Part shown: positions 15,471-24,765 of the stretch, piece by piece
How the letters are laid out: each line of letters opens with the position of its first letter
Position numbering within the stretch: position 1 is the first letter of the stretch
From: Planctomycetota bacterium
GTDB taxonomy: Bacteria > Planctomycetota > Phycisphaerae > UBA1845
Assembly: GCA_029558835.1 (NCBI GenBank)
Contig: JAKQDH010000182.1
Coordinates: 24,492 to 88,491 of the forward strand
Length of the DNA: 64,000 nt
Direction of reading: 5' to 3'
Made by a program: the position numbers and the translations under genes
The notes under the pieces: model-generated
The model's input: only the letters and a program-made list of their open reading frames with translations
Told to the model about the DNA's origin: nothing
Databases searched by the model: none

Positions 15471-18400
15471 TTACGCCTCCTTCACGACGTCCACCATGAA
15501 CGCCTTGCTCTCGGGAATCCGCGTGTTCGGGTCGCCCACGTTGGGGGTCAGCATGTTCGAGCTCGTCACCCGCGTGGCGTCGCGCACCGGAGCGAGCCAG
15601 CCGTAGCACCACGGCATCCCCACCTCGTGTATCGTCTTGCCCATGACGGTGAACGGCTTGAAGCGTTTGGTGACGATGGCGACGGCTTTGATGCCCTCCG
15701 GACAACGCGCATTCTTCACCCGCACCCGGTCGCCGTTGGCGATGCCCTTCTCGGCCGCCAACTCCTCGGACATCTCCACGAACATCTCCGGCTGCAACTC
15801 GTTGAGCCACGGCACCCAGCGCGTCATCACGCCCGTCTGCCAGTGCTCGACCACGCGGTAGGTGGTGCCGATGATCGGGTACTGCGTGCTGCCCGGCTCG
15901 GCCACGGCATTCAACTCCTCCGCCGGCGGTACGAACACGGTGGGGTTCAGCCGCGTCCCATGCCCCATCGGGTTCGTGGTCAAGGGGCTCTCCAGCGGCT
16001 CGTAGTGCTCGGGGAAGGGCCCCTCGGCCATCTTGCCGATGTCGAAGATGCGTCCGATGCCTTCCGCTTCCATGATATAGGGCAGGCGCCCGGCAGGATT
16101 GTCCGTGCCATCCGCGTTTTTCAGCGGCGGGTAGTTGCCGTCCACCACGTCCCCGACCCACTTCGAGTTGGCGGCGTCCCAGGTGATCACGGCGCGGGCG
16201 GGGTCGTATGGCTGGCCGTACAGGTCCACGCTGGCGCGGTTGTACACGATCCGCCGGTTGAGCGGCCAGGCCCACGCCCACTCCGGGTTGCCGCCGATAC
16301 CGCTGGTCTCGCGTATGCGCCGGGCCATCTTGTTGCCCGCGGCGAAGTCGGCGGCGGTGTACGAGGCGCAGTAGACCCAGCAGCCTGACGACGTCTTGCC
16401 GTCGTCCCGCAGCTTCGCGAAGCTGGGCACCAGGCTACCCGCCTGTACCTCTGTCCCGTCGGCCTCGATGAAATTCTCCAGGTAGTAGCCGTTGATCTCC
16501 TTGGCGATGAGCCTCGCCGGCGACTCGGAGCCGTCGAAGTAGTCCCACTTGAGGTTCAGGAGCGGGTCCGGAAACGCGCCGCCCTCGGTCTCGTACAGGT
16601 GACACAGCTCCACGTAGATCTCGTTCATGATCTCCGCGTCGGGCATTGCCACGCCGGGCGCGTCGACCGCCTTGTAACGCCACTGGGCCCAGCGCCCGGA
16701 GTTGATGATGCTGCCTTCCTTCTCCACCGAAGCGGCTGCCGGAAGCTGGAACACCTCCGTCCCGATCTGGGTCGGGTCCATGCCGGGCCCGCGCCAGAAA
16801 TCGCCCGTCTCCGTCGGATAGATGTTGACCGTCACCATCCAGTCCAGCTTGGCCAGTGCTTGCCGGACCTTATTCACATTGGCGCTGGCGCAAGCCGGGT
16901 TCTGCCCCCAGGCGAACAAGCCCCGGATCTCCCCGCGGTACAGGGCATCGAAGATCGGCTGCCAGGCGTAGTTGGTGTTGCCCTCCCGCTTGGGCAGCCA
17001 CGCGTAGCCAAAGTCGTTGTCCGCCGTGGCGGCCGTGCCGTACATCGACTTCAGGTAGCTGGTGATGTACTTCGGATAGTTGCTCCACCAGTTGGCGCTG
17101 CGCGGTTCCTTGGTGGTCGGCATCCAGGCGGTGATGTACTCCTCCCGGGTGGTCTGGGCTGCCTGCGGCGAAGTCAGGTACCCCGGCAGAATGTGGTACA
17201 GCAACCCGTGGTCCGTCGAGCCCTGCACGTTCGACTCGCCGCGCAGAGCGTTGATGCCGCCGCCGGCCATGCCCACGTTGCCCAGCAGAAGCTGGATCAT
17301 GCAGAACGTCCGGATGTTCTGCGCGCCCACGGTATGCTGCGTCCAGCCCATCGCGTACATGACCGTGCCGACGCGATTCGGTTGATACGTGCCCGGGTAG
17401 CGCTCCGCATCAGTCGGGTCGCCCACGAACGTCTTGTACACCTCCAGCAGCTTCGCCTTCGGCGTACCGGTGACGTTGGAGACCGTGTCCAGGTCGTACC
17501 GGGCGTAGTGCTGCTTGACGAGCTGATACACGCAGCGCGGATCCTGCAGCGTCTTGTCCTTCAGGGCGACGCCGTCCGCGTCGGTCTTGTAACTGAACGT
17601 CGCCTTGCTGTACGCCCGCGTGGCCGCGTCGTAGCCGCTGAACAGCCCCGTCGCGGCGTCGAACGCGTAATCGTCGTGGATGATGTAGCCGGCATTGGTG
17701 TACTCGGCTACGTACTCCGTCTGGATGATGTCGTTGGACAGGATGTAGTTGAGCATCCCGCCCAGAAAGGCGATGTCCGTTCCGCTGCGCAGCGGGGCGT
17801 AAACGTCGGCCTTGCTCGAGGTCCGCGTGAAACGCGGGTCCACGTGAATCAGCTTCGCGCCGCGCACGCGGGCCTCGGTGATCCAGCGGAACGAGATGGG
17901 GTGGTTCTCCGACGCGTTCGATCCCATGATCAGGATCACGTCGGCGTTCTTCAGGTCGATCCAGTGGTTCGTCATCGCACCCCGCCCGAAGGAAGTCGCC
18001 AGACTGGCGACGGTGGCGGAGTGTCAGTTCCTGGCCTGATGTTCTATGTACACCAGCCCCAGCCCGCGCAGGAACTTCTGGTACAGCCAGCATTCCTCGT
18101 TGTCCATCGCGGCGCTGCCCAGGGACGCGATCCGCAGGGTGCGATTCACCGTCTGGCCGCTCGCGTTGACCGTCTCGAAGGTGGCGTCCCGGACGTCCTT
18201 GATCCGCCGGGCGATCAGCGGCACCGCCTCCTCCCAGGTCATGTCCTGCCACTCGGTGGCGAACGGGGCCCGGTACTGCACGGTCTTCAGGCGGTTGGGA
18301 TTGTTGGCCATCTGGTACAGCGACGAGCCCTTGGAGCAGGCACTGCCCTCGTTGATGGGGTGCTCGGCGTCTCCCTCGATGTTGATGACCTTCCCGCCCG

Positions 18401-18593
18401 CCGCGTGCACCACGAAGCCGCATCCCACCCCGCAGTATGGGCAGATCGTCGTGGTCCGCGTCGCCTCCGTCAGGTTCTTGCGGAGCGAAACGGCGTGCGC
18501 CCGCACCGGCTCGAGCAGAAAGCCCATGCCGGTGACCGCCACGCCCGCTGTCACCGCCGACGTCTTCAGAAACTCCCTTCGCGTCAGCAACAT
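15471..18593 (-). CDS. fdhA: Formate dehydrogenase catalytic subunit, selenocysteine-containing
   Basis: Bis-MGD Mo/W enzyme oxidising formate to CO2. The frame is interrupted only by TGA at 18024-18026, read as Sec190 (EHQARN-U-HSATVASLA), exactly where FdnG-type enzymes carry selenocysteine; total 1040 residues. A Tat signal (TRREFLKT) begins at residue 4, and a [4Fe-4S] site CPYCGVGC plus GSACSKG follows. GRGAMTNHW is next to the Sec, then the DMSO-reductase domains, with the MGD-binding C-terminus containing NGDRVRVKN. The ATG at 18593 has an excellent GAGGAGGT site; longer ORF starts do not. Operon head. Needs SelA/B/C/D elsewhere in the genome. Confidence 0.95.
17995..18026 (-). promoter_or_regulatory. 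Bacterial SECIS element for fdhA
   Basis: On the minus strand, UGA (18026-18024) is followed after 12 nt by GTCGCC-AGTCT-GGCGAC (18011-17995). This is a perfect 6 bp stem with a five-base AGUCU loop. Position and loop resemble the E. coli fdnG/fdhF SECIS, whose GU-containing apical loop binds SelB. Lower pairing CCGCC/GGCGG is possible. Confidence 0.88.
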
Positions 18594-18733
18594 TCGGTAC
18601 CTCCTCACACGTGACCCAGTACCTTTAAGACTCCCCTGATTCCGTGATTGACCGGCTCGTCGCCGCTTCGCCGCGCCGCCCATCGCGCAGCGACCCCCCT
18701 CGCGCCGTGGGCGGTCCGCTCCAGGAACCGGCG

Positions 18734-18762
18734 AGTCTAGAAACCCAGTCCCCCTTCGTCAA
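18734..18762 (-). promoter_or_regulatory. Sigma70-type promoter of the fdh operon
   Basis: TTGACG (18762-18757), 17 bp spacer, TAGACT (18739-18734). This gives a leader of roughly 130 nt to the fdhA start. Confidence 0.55.
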
Positions 18763-18787
18763 CGGGAAACGGTTCCTAAACCCTTGT

Positions 18788-18824
18788 TCCGAAAGGAGTT
18801 CGGATATGCTTGGCAAAGCATATC
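18788..18824. promoter_or_regulatory. Twin dyads upstream of the fdh promoter
   Basis: TCCGAA-AGGAG-TTCGGA (18789-18804) abuts the perfect 9 bp inverted repeat GATATGCTT-GGCA-AAGCATATC (18803-18824). They lie about 30-60 bp upstream of the -35, a place typical for an activator site. The regulator is unknown. Confidence 0.4.
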
Positions 18825-19060
18825 GACCGACGCTACCAGCGACCCTCCGGACCGTCTTGTTGATCGGTCGGGTCTATTACCGCGCGCCGCGCCGCCCCGG
18901 TGTTCTCAGGTCGACGATGATGAGGTTGGCGCGGATCTTCTCGATACGTCGTGAAGCGGGAGAAACCGCCGGGGTAGGTTACGACGACGTACCCGGTGCG
19001 GTTGGGGGGCGGCGTGGCCTGCCGCGCCCCGCGACCGGGTTCCCGGTAATGTGGTTGTGG
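18825..19060. other. Spacer between fdh promoter region and propeller gene
   Basis: 236 bp with no gene. A small ACCGGG/CCCGGT dyad lies near 19029-19042, downstream of the propeller gene on the minus strand. Confidence 0.35.
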
Positions 19061-20455
19061 CTATCCCGTGAATCCGATCTGGAACGCGGCGAAGTCCTTC
19101 AGATCGACGTCCGTGTCGCCATCGAACTTCACGCAGTCACACGTCGGCGGCACCGGGCCTGCCCCCGGACCGGTCAGGCACTGCTGGAACCGTATGTAGT
19201 CGTTCCTGTCGATGTCGCCGTCCTCGTCGCAGTCGCCCGGCTGAACGTCGATGCAGCCGACCCATTCGGCAATCCGGCTGGCCAGCTCGTCACCGACAAG
19301 CGTGAAAAACCCGCCCACGTAGAGGCTGGGGCCGATTGGTGTGCCCGCCGGCGCGACGGCCAGAGTCTGTACTTCGTCATTGGAGCCGTCGCCCAAGGCC
19401 GACCACGTCTGCGTCTGATGGTTCCAGCGCGCTATGCACGCGATGGGCGCCCCGCCGGCGGTCGTGAATTCGCCGGCGGCGTACAGCTTCGCCCCACCCC
19501 CCGTACCGTCGTCGAAGACCGCCAGAGCGTTCACGCGCTCGTTCATGCCGTTGTTCGCCCCGCTGCCCAGCGTGGACCAGGTGGTGCCGTTCCACTTGGC
19601 GATGTAGTTGGCCGAAACGGTGCCGGCCAGGGTGAACTTGCCGCCTGCGTATAGCGCCGGCCCCGTGCCGTCGTTGAAGATCTCGAGTGCGAGGGCGTTG
19701 TTATTCAACCCGTTCCCCAAGACCGACCAGCCCAGCTCACCCTCCCAGCAGGCAATACGGTACGCGTTGAGCCCGCCGGCGGAAGTGAAGTTCCCACCCA
19801 CATACAAGGCCGGCCCCACGGCCGACGCCACGTTGGTGGCCGTCAGGGCCGTGGCGTTGTTGTTCAGCCCACTACCCAGGGCCGACCAGGCCGTGCCGTT
19901 CCAGCGGGCGATCCGGTTGGCCGGCACACCGCCTGCCGTCGTGAAACGCCCCGCAGCGTACAGCGCGAGCCCGTTCGAATCGTCGAACACTGTTAGCGCC
20001 GTGACGTTGAGCCCATCGGTCATCCCACCGCCGACGGGCGACCAGGTCGTCCCGTTCCACTTCGCGATATTGCGGGCCCCGATGCCCGAAGCCGACTGGA
20101 ACGAGCCCCCGACGTACAAGGCTGATCCTGTGCCGTCATCGTACACCGCCAGGGCGTACACCGCGCTGTCCACGCCCTGAGCCAGCGCTGACCACTGCGT
20201 GCCGTTCCACTTGGCGATGTTGTTGACGACGATCCCGGTGGGTCCCCCGGCCCGCTCGAAGAAGCCGCCCACGTACAAGGCGGGGCCCGTTCCGTCATCG
20301 AAGACGGCCAGTGCATAGGGCACCCCGGTAAGCCCCGGCTGACCGATAGTGGCATCCCACGCCGGCTGACAGGACTGGCCGAACGCGTCCCCTCCGCCCG
20401 CGACGACCAGTATCCCTACCACCCACCGACCCGCTGCGCGCGTAAGCTTGCTCAC
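19061..20455 (-). CDS. Secreted beta-propeller-like repeat protein with dockerin-like C-terminus
   Basis: 464 residues. GTG at 20455 is preferred because GGGAAGGAAAC lies at the proper distance; the longer frame begins at GTG 20479. Signal peptide GRWVVGILVVAGGGDAFGQ. Six to seven ~55-residue blades follow: DDGTGPALYVGG-x-F-x-AGG, then NIAKWNG-x-WSALG. C-terminal Ca2+-type loops DCDEDGDIDRND and KFDGDTDVDLKD end in DFAAFQIGFTG, nearly the same ending as the protein at 1-1161. Exported; ligand unknown. Next on the same strand to the collagen-like fibre gene. Confidence 0.8.
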   Translation of the reverse strand: MSKLTRAAGRWVVGILVVAGGGDAFGQSCQPAWDATIGQPGLTGVPYALAVFDDGTGPALYVGGFFERAGGPTGIVVNNIAKWNGTQWSALAQGVDSAVYALAVYDDGTGSALYVGGSFQSASGIGARNIAKWNGTTWSPVGGGMTDGLNVTALTVFDDSNGLALYAAGRFTTAGGVPANRIARWNGTAWSALGSGLNNNATALTATNVASAVGPALYVGGNFTSAGGLNAYRIACWEGELGWSVLGNGLNNNALALEIFNDGTGPALYAGGKFTLAGTVSANYIAKWNGTTWSTLGSGANNGMNERVNALAVFDDGTGGGAKLYAAGEFTTAGGAPIACIARWNHQTQTWSALGDGSNDEVQTLAVAPAGTPIGPSLYVGGFFTLVGDELASRIAEWVGCIDVQPGDCDEDGDIDRNDYIRFQQCLTGPGAGPVPPTCDCVKFDGDTDVDLKDFAAFQIGFTG

Positions 20456-20668
20456 GACTCGTTTCCTTCCCCGAAGCACGTTGACCAGCGTGCCGGCTCC
20501 TTTTGCTCCGCGGTCCCCGGTACGTAGCGGCCGGGCCGCTTGCGTCTCGCGTGGCCCATATCAGCGGGCGCGATTCCGCGTCGCCATCGAGCCGCGGGCT
20601 TGCTCCCCTTAGCGCCGAGTGTCCAGCAGCCCGCGCGATGCTGCGCTACCCTGATTGGGCGCGGTTGT

Positions 20669-22969
20669 TCAGTCCCCGCCCTGATCCTCCAGGACCGTCA
20701 TCCTTGCCTGTACCTCGCTGAGCTGCGCCTGCACCTGCTCCATCTGCTGACGCAACATCGTCAGGTCGCTCTCCAACGCCACGATGCGCTCCCCGCGCTG
20801 CTGCACCAGCTCGTACAGACCCTGAATGGCCGCCAGTGCCACGCCCTCGGCATCAATGGTGGAGATGTGCTCCTCGTCCGCGCCCAGGCCGAACAGGGCG
20901 TAGAAGTCCTGCGCCATCGGTCCCAGGTGGCGTACCGACGGGTCCTCCATCTGGTGGGCCCACCGATACAACGGCAACTCGACCAACTGGGTCAGCACCT
21001 CGGCTCCGTCCACCGGCACCAGATCATACTTCGCCCTGCGGTCGCTGGCATTCGTCCAGATACCGCCCAGGCTCAGGTATGCACCGGTGGACGTATTGAT
21101 CATCCGGTAGCCGGACGGACCCATCTCGATGAACTGGGTGCTCGGCAGGTCGAGACGCAGGCTGCCGTTGGTGTACAGGTGCATGGACCGGTTGCCGCCC
21201 GCCCCGAGCGTCAGGGCCACGCCATCGGTGGTCCCCAGGAAGTTCACGCTGGGATTCGTTCCCGCATTGCCCTCCAGACCCCAGAAGTCGCTGCCGCCGC
21301 CTCCGCCCGTTCCCCGGCAGTCGTCGACGTCCACCGTTCCATCGCCGTTGGTATCTTCCGCCGGATCGCCGACGCCGTTGCCGTTGAGGTCCCAGCAGGC
21401 CTGCCCGGCCGCGCCTGCCGGCCCCTCCGGTCCCGCCGGCCCCTCCGGCCCCGCCGGTCCCTCCGGTCCGGCGGGTCCTGCAGGTCCCACCGGTCCGGGG
21501 ATGCCGGTATTGCAGTCGTATACGTCGACCACGCCGTCGCCGTTCAGATCTTCCGCCGGGTCACCGACGCCGTCGGCATTCAGGTCCCAGCAGGAGATGC
21601 CCGACGCTCCGGGGACTCCCGTGTTGCAGTCCAGCACGTCCACCACGCCGTCGCCGTTCAGGTCCTCCACTGGATCTGCCACGCCGTTGCCGTTGAGGTC
21701 CCAGCAAGCCTGCCCGGGCGCCCCTGGCGCGCCTGGAACCCCGGTATTGCAGTCCAGGGCGTCGATCACGCCGTCTCCGTTGAGATCTTCATCGGGATCG
21801 CCCACGCCGTTGCCGTTCAGGTCCCAGCAGGAAACGCCCGGTGCCCCCGGGATTCCGGTGTTGCAGTCGAGCACGTCGACCACGCTGTCCCCGTTCAGAT
21901 CTTCAGCCGGATCGGCCACTCCGTTGCCGTTCAGGTCCCAGCACGACAGGCCCGGCGGGCCCTGGGCGCCGGGTACGCCGGTGTTGCAGTCGAGGGCGTC
22001 GACCACGCCGTCTCCGTTGAGGTCCTCGCCTGGATCACCGATGCCGTTGCCGTTCAGGTCCCAGCACGAGATGCCTGGTGCGCCTGGGATTCCCGTGTTG
22101 CAGTCGAGCACATCGATCACCCCGTCGTGATTGAGGTCCTCCGCCGGATCGCGGACCCCGTTGCCGTTGAGGTCCCAGCAGAACGACGAGCAGTCGCGCA
22201 CGTCAACCACGCCGTCGCCGTTGACGTCCTCCTCCGTATCGGCGATGAAGTTGCCATTCAGGTCCCAGCACGATGTCCCCGGAATTCCAGTGTTGCAGTC
22301 GAGCACGTCGACCACGCCGTCGAGGTTGAGATCCTCCGCGACATCACGCACGCCGTTCTGGTTGAGGTCCCAGCAGGCGAGACCGGCCGGTCCCGCCGCT
22401 CCTTGTCCGCCGCTGGCGCCGCTGGGGCCCGTTGGCCCCGTCGCTCCTGTGGGTCCCGGTTGGCCTGGCGCTCCGGCGCAGTCTTCCACGTCCACCACAC
22501 CGTCACCGTTGAGGTCCTCTTCGTCGTCCCTCGCGCCGTTGCCGTTCAAGTCCCAGCACGACTGTCCCGGGTCGCCCTTCGCACCCTTCTCGCCGGGAGG
22601 ACCGGCCGGTCCCGCCGGACCTGCCGGGCCTTGCGGCCCCGTTTCTCCGGCCAGCCCCGCGGCGCCCGGCTCGCCGGCACCACCCGGCAGACCCAGGCAG
22701 TCGAGGGCGTTCCAGTTGCCGTCCCCATTGATGTCCTCTTCAGGGTCCGGCTTGCCGTTGTCGTTGGTATCCCAGCAATGCACACCCGGCGCGCCTTCTT
22801 CGCCGGGTATCGGCTGCCCCGTGCCGGGGTCGTCCGGGCCCGTGTCCGTAGGGCAGCCTGCCAGCAACACGGCCAGTGCGCACAGCACTCCGGTACCACA
22901 CGCCAGTCGTGCCTGCTGCCCCAGAAGCCAACCCAGTTTGTACTTCCTCCGATTCCACCGCGCGCCCAT
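20669..22969 (-). CDS. Collagen-like/EF-loop surface fibre lipoprotein with S74-type chaperone domain
   Basis: 766 residues. Lipobox LLAGC (Cys39). Residues about 60-515 hold eleven units of CWDxNxNGxxDxxED-xNxDGxxDxxDC, each with two acidic Ca2+-type loops framed by Cys. They are separated by Gly-X-Y collagen-like runs (GPAGPAGPEG and similar), long in three places and short elsewhere. After a Gly-rich hinge comes a beta-rich trimeric-stalk-like region, then NASDRRAKYD near residue 640, LPLYRWAHQ, HLGPMAQDF and a heptad coiled coil to the end. This matches the intramolecular chaperone/peptidase S74 of tail spikes, with Ser642 and Lys647 as predicted cleavage dyad. GGAAGG ribosome site. Confidence 0.85.
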   Translation of the reverse strand: MGARWNRRKYKLGWLLGQQARLACGTGVLCALAVLLAGCPTDTGPDDPGTGQPIPGEEGAPGVHCWDTNDNGKPDPEEDINGDGNWNALDCLGLPGGAGEPGAAGLAGETGPQGPAGPAGPAGPPGEKGAKGDPGQSCWDLNGNGARDDEEDLNGDGVVDVEDCAGAPGQPGPTGATGPTGPSGASGGQGAAGPAGLACWDLNQNGVRDVAEDLNLDGVVDVLDCNTGIPGTSCWDLNGNFIADTEEDVNGDGVVDVRDCSSFCWDLNGNGVRDPAEDLNHDGVIDVLDCNTGIPGAPGISCWDLNGNGIGDPGEDLNGDGVVDALDCNTGVPGAQGPPGLSCWDLNGNGVADPAEDLNGDSVVDVLDCNTGIPGAPGVSCWDLNGNGVGDPDEDLNGDGVIDALDCNTGVPGAPGAPGQACWDLNGNGVADPVEDLNGDGVVDVLDCNTGVPGASGISCWDLNADGVGDPAEDLNGDGVVDVYDCNTGIPGPVGPAGPAGPEGPAGPEGPAGPEGPAGAAGQACWDLNGNGVGDPAEDTNGDGTVDVDDCRGTGGGGGSDFWGLEGNAGTNPSVNFLGTTDGVALTLGAGGNRSMHLYTNGSLRLDLPSTQFIEMGPSGYRMINTSTGAYLSLGGIWTNASDRRAKYDLVPVDGAEVLTQLVELPLYRWAHQMEDPSVRHLGPMAQDFYALFGLGADEEHISTIDAEGVALAAIQGLYELVQQRGERIVALESDLTMLRQQMEQVQAQLSEVQARMTVLEDQGGD

Positions 22970-23036
22970 GCCGCACCTTCCTTCCCGTCTGCGCGAGCGT
23001 CAGCACAAGCTGCGTCCGGTTGCCGGAACACAGTCG

Positions 23037-23042
23037 ATTATA
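23037..23042 (-). promoter_or_regulatory. Consensus -10 box for the fibre gene
   Basis: A perfect TATAAT on the minus strand, about 68 nt before the start codon. No strong -35 at 16-18 bp. The surrounding 22970-23200 is noticeably AT-richer than its flanks. Confidence 0.45.
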
Positions 23043-23382
23043 GCGCCTTCGCTAAACTTACTCACGTCCGCGCATGTTCACGCCCCATATTACCATCCAG
23101 GTCTCATCTTTGAAAGCCTAATTTTCCGGATTCTGTTTCACCAGGTGACCGAAATGCCCAAAACTACCAGAGGTCCGATCGCACCTTATCCTGTTCCGTC
23201 GAAAGCGACGCCGAGTAGGGCAAGAACGCTCCTGGATCAGTCGGGAGGGCCGGGAACGCAGGTAGGCCCCTCGCCGGTGCGGTGTCAACGGCAGTGTGAT
23301 GCCTGCGCGCCTGCACCCAACCAGCCCCGCTCAGCGGCGCAGGCAGCGCATTCGGAATATAGTACCTATTTCAACGCCACGC

Positions 23383-23427
23383 GATCCGATGGATCGCGGC
23401 CGCTCGGCCCGTTGCAGCGGCCTGGGT
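23383..23427 (-). terminator. Two tandem hairpins after the FG-GAP gene
   Basis: GGCCGCT..AGCGGCC and GCGATCC-ATC-GGATCGC lie directly beyond the stop codon on the minus strand. No clear T-run follows, so rho-independent termination is only possible. The remainder of the 462 bp spacer (22970-23431) shows no gene. Confidence 0.4.
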
Positions 23428-23431
23428 CGAC

Positions 23432-24763
23432 CTACCGGTTGTGGACGCCGCGCCAGACGATCAGGCGCTGCTCGATTACGGCCTTGTCTTCCGGCAGGCC
23501 GGTGTCTTCGACCTTCAGGCCGCTGCCTGCCGCGATATCGAGCACGCCGTCCCCGTCGATGTCCCCCACGGAGACGCCGGCCGTGAACGCCAGCCCGGTG
23601 GTGGGCAGCCCCGTATTGGGCGCGAACTTCCAGTGGCCCTGCCCGTCGCCGAACAGGGCGAACACTCCCCGCACGTGTCCAGGGTCAAGGGTCATCCGGC
23701 CGGAGACCACGATATCAACATTCCCGTCGCCGTCCAGGTCGCCGAGGGCGAGGCCGACGGCTCCACCGATCAACTCAGGAAACACGTCGTCCGCCTTCGT
23801 CCAAGCCTGGTCGGCCTGCTGGAAGTAGACCTCGGGACCGTCCACCCAGTTGGCCACCGCGATGTCCGGTCGGCCGTCGTGGTTCACGTCCGCGACGTCG
23901 ATACCCGTGTAGATCCCGCGTAGCGACGGTGAGGGTAAACCAAAGGCCGCCGGCGTCCACTTGCCGTGACCGTCATTGTGCCAGACGCGGGGACCGTCGG
24001 CATATGAGGACACGACGTCCAAGGCGCCGTCGCCGTTCATGTCCGCCAGGAGCACGCGATTCGCCCAACCGGTAGCGGGCAACGCGCCCGGCGTGTGCGT
24101 CCAGTTTCGACCGGAGCCGTCGCCGAGGTACACGTTGATGCCGCCCTCGTCGCTGGCGCAGGCGACGATGTCGATGCAGCCGTCGCCGTTCACGTCACCG
24201 GTGGCGAGGTCCTCGGCGCCGAGGTGCATCTGGCCCATGGGGTCTTCCGGATCAACGCCGGGCGGACACAGGCCGGCTGTCACCGCTTCCCAATGTCCCT
24301 GTCCGTCTCCGAGGTACACGAAGACGCCGCGGCAGTGGTCGGCGACCGCGAAGTCCAAGTGACCGTCGTGGTTGACGTCCACGAAGCTCAGCCCCCCGCC
24401 GCACGATGGGAAGCGCGACGCCAGCGCGGCGTCCCACTTCTCCCAGGTGCCGGTTCCGTCCCCCAGCCAGAGGTGCGGTCCGTCGCCGAGGCGGGCCATG
24501 GCGGCCAGGTCCACGTGACCGTCGAGGTTAGCGTCAACAAAGACCGGATCGCACTTCCACATCCCCGTAGTGGGCAGACCCTTGGCGCAGAGCGTGTAGG
24601 CCGCGGGCGGTGGCGGCGGAGCCACGACCGGGGGCGGTGGTGCGGTGGTGTCGCCGGGCGCCTGCGGGCCCGGACCCGTCACGACCGGCCCCGGCTGGGG
24701 GCGGTGGCATCCGCTGAACACGACCACAATTCCCAATAAGCAGAGCCAGCTTGCCGTTCGCAC
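23432..24763 (-). CDS. FG-GAP/VCBS-repeat lipoprotein
   Basis: 443 residues from GTG at 24763 (GGGAGA ribosome site). Signal peptide and lipobox VFSGC. A Pro-rich linker is followed by about seven FG-GAP-type units of the form VFVDxNxDGHxDLA and VxLGDGxGxW, each with an acidic calcium loop DxNxDGxxD, predicted to form an integrin-like seven-blade propeller. It ends in a short charged tail, LIVWRGVHNR. Envelope-anchored; no enzymatic motif. Two bases separate it from the upstream gene on the same strand. Confidence 0.82.
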   Translation of the reverse strand: MRTASWLCLLGIVVVFSGCHRPQPGPVVTGPGPQAPGDTTAPPPPVVAPPPPPAAYTLCAKGLPTTGMWKCDPVFVDANLDGHVDLAAMARLGDGPHLWLGDGTGTWEKWDAALASRFPSCGGGLSFVDVNHDGHLDFAVADHCRGVFVYLGDGQGHWEAVTAGLCPPGVDPEDPMGQMHLGAEDLATGDVNGDGCIDIVACASDEGGINVYLGDGSGRNWTHTPGALPATGWANRVLLADMNGDGALDVVSSYADGPRVWHNDGHGKWTPAAFGLPSPSLRGIYTGIDVADVNHDGRPDIAVANWVDGPEVYFQQADQAWTKADDVFPELIGGAVGLALGDLDGDGNVDIVVSGRMTLDPGHVRGVFALFGDGQGHWKFAPNTGLPTTGLAFTAGVSVGDIDGDGVLDIAAGSGLKVEDTGLPEDKAVIEQRLIVWRGVHNR

Positions 24764-24765
24764 GG

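Noticed and set aside
15471..18683. Formate dehydrogenase alpha as a pseudogene or sequencing error with a premature stop
   Set aside because: The stop is TGA exactly at the Sec position, the frame is unbroken, and a SECIS hairpin follows, so recoding explains it.
20540..23828. Long plus-strand ORFs (857 and 565 residues) opposite the collagen-like gene
   Set aside because: They mirror the repeat structure of the minus-strand fibre gene; no signal peptide, domain or ribosome site.
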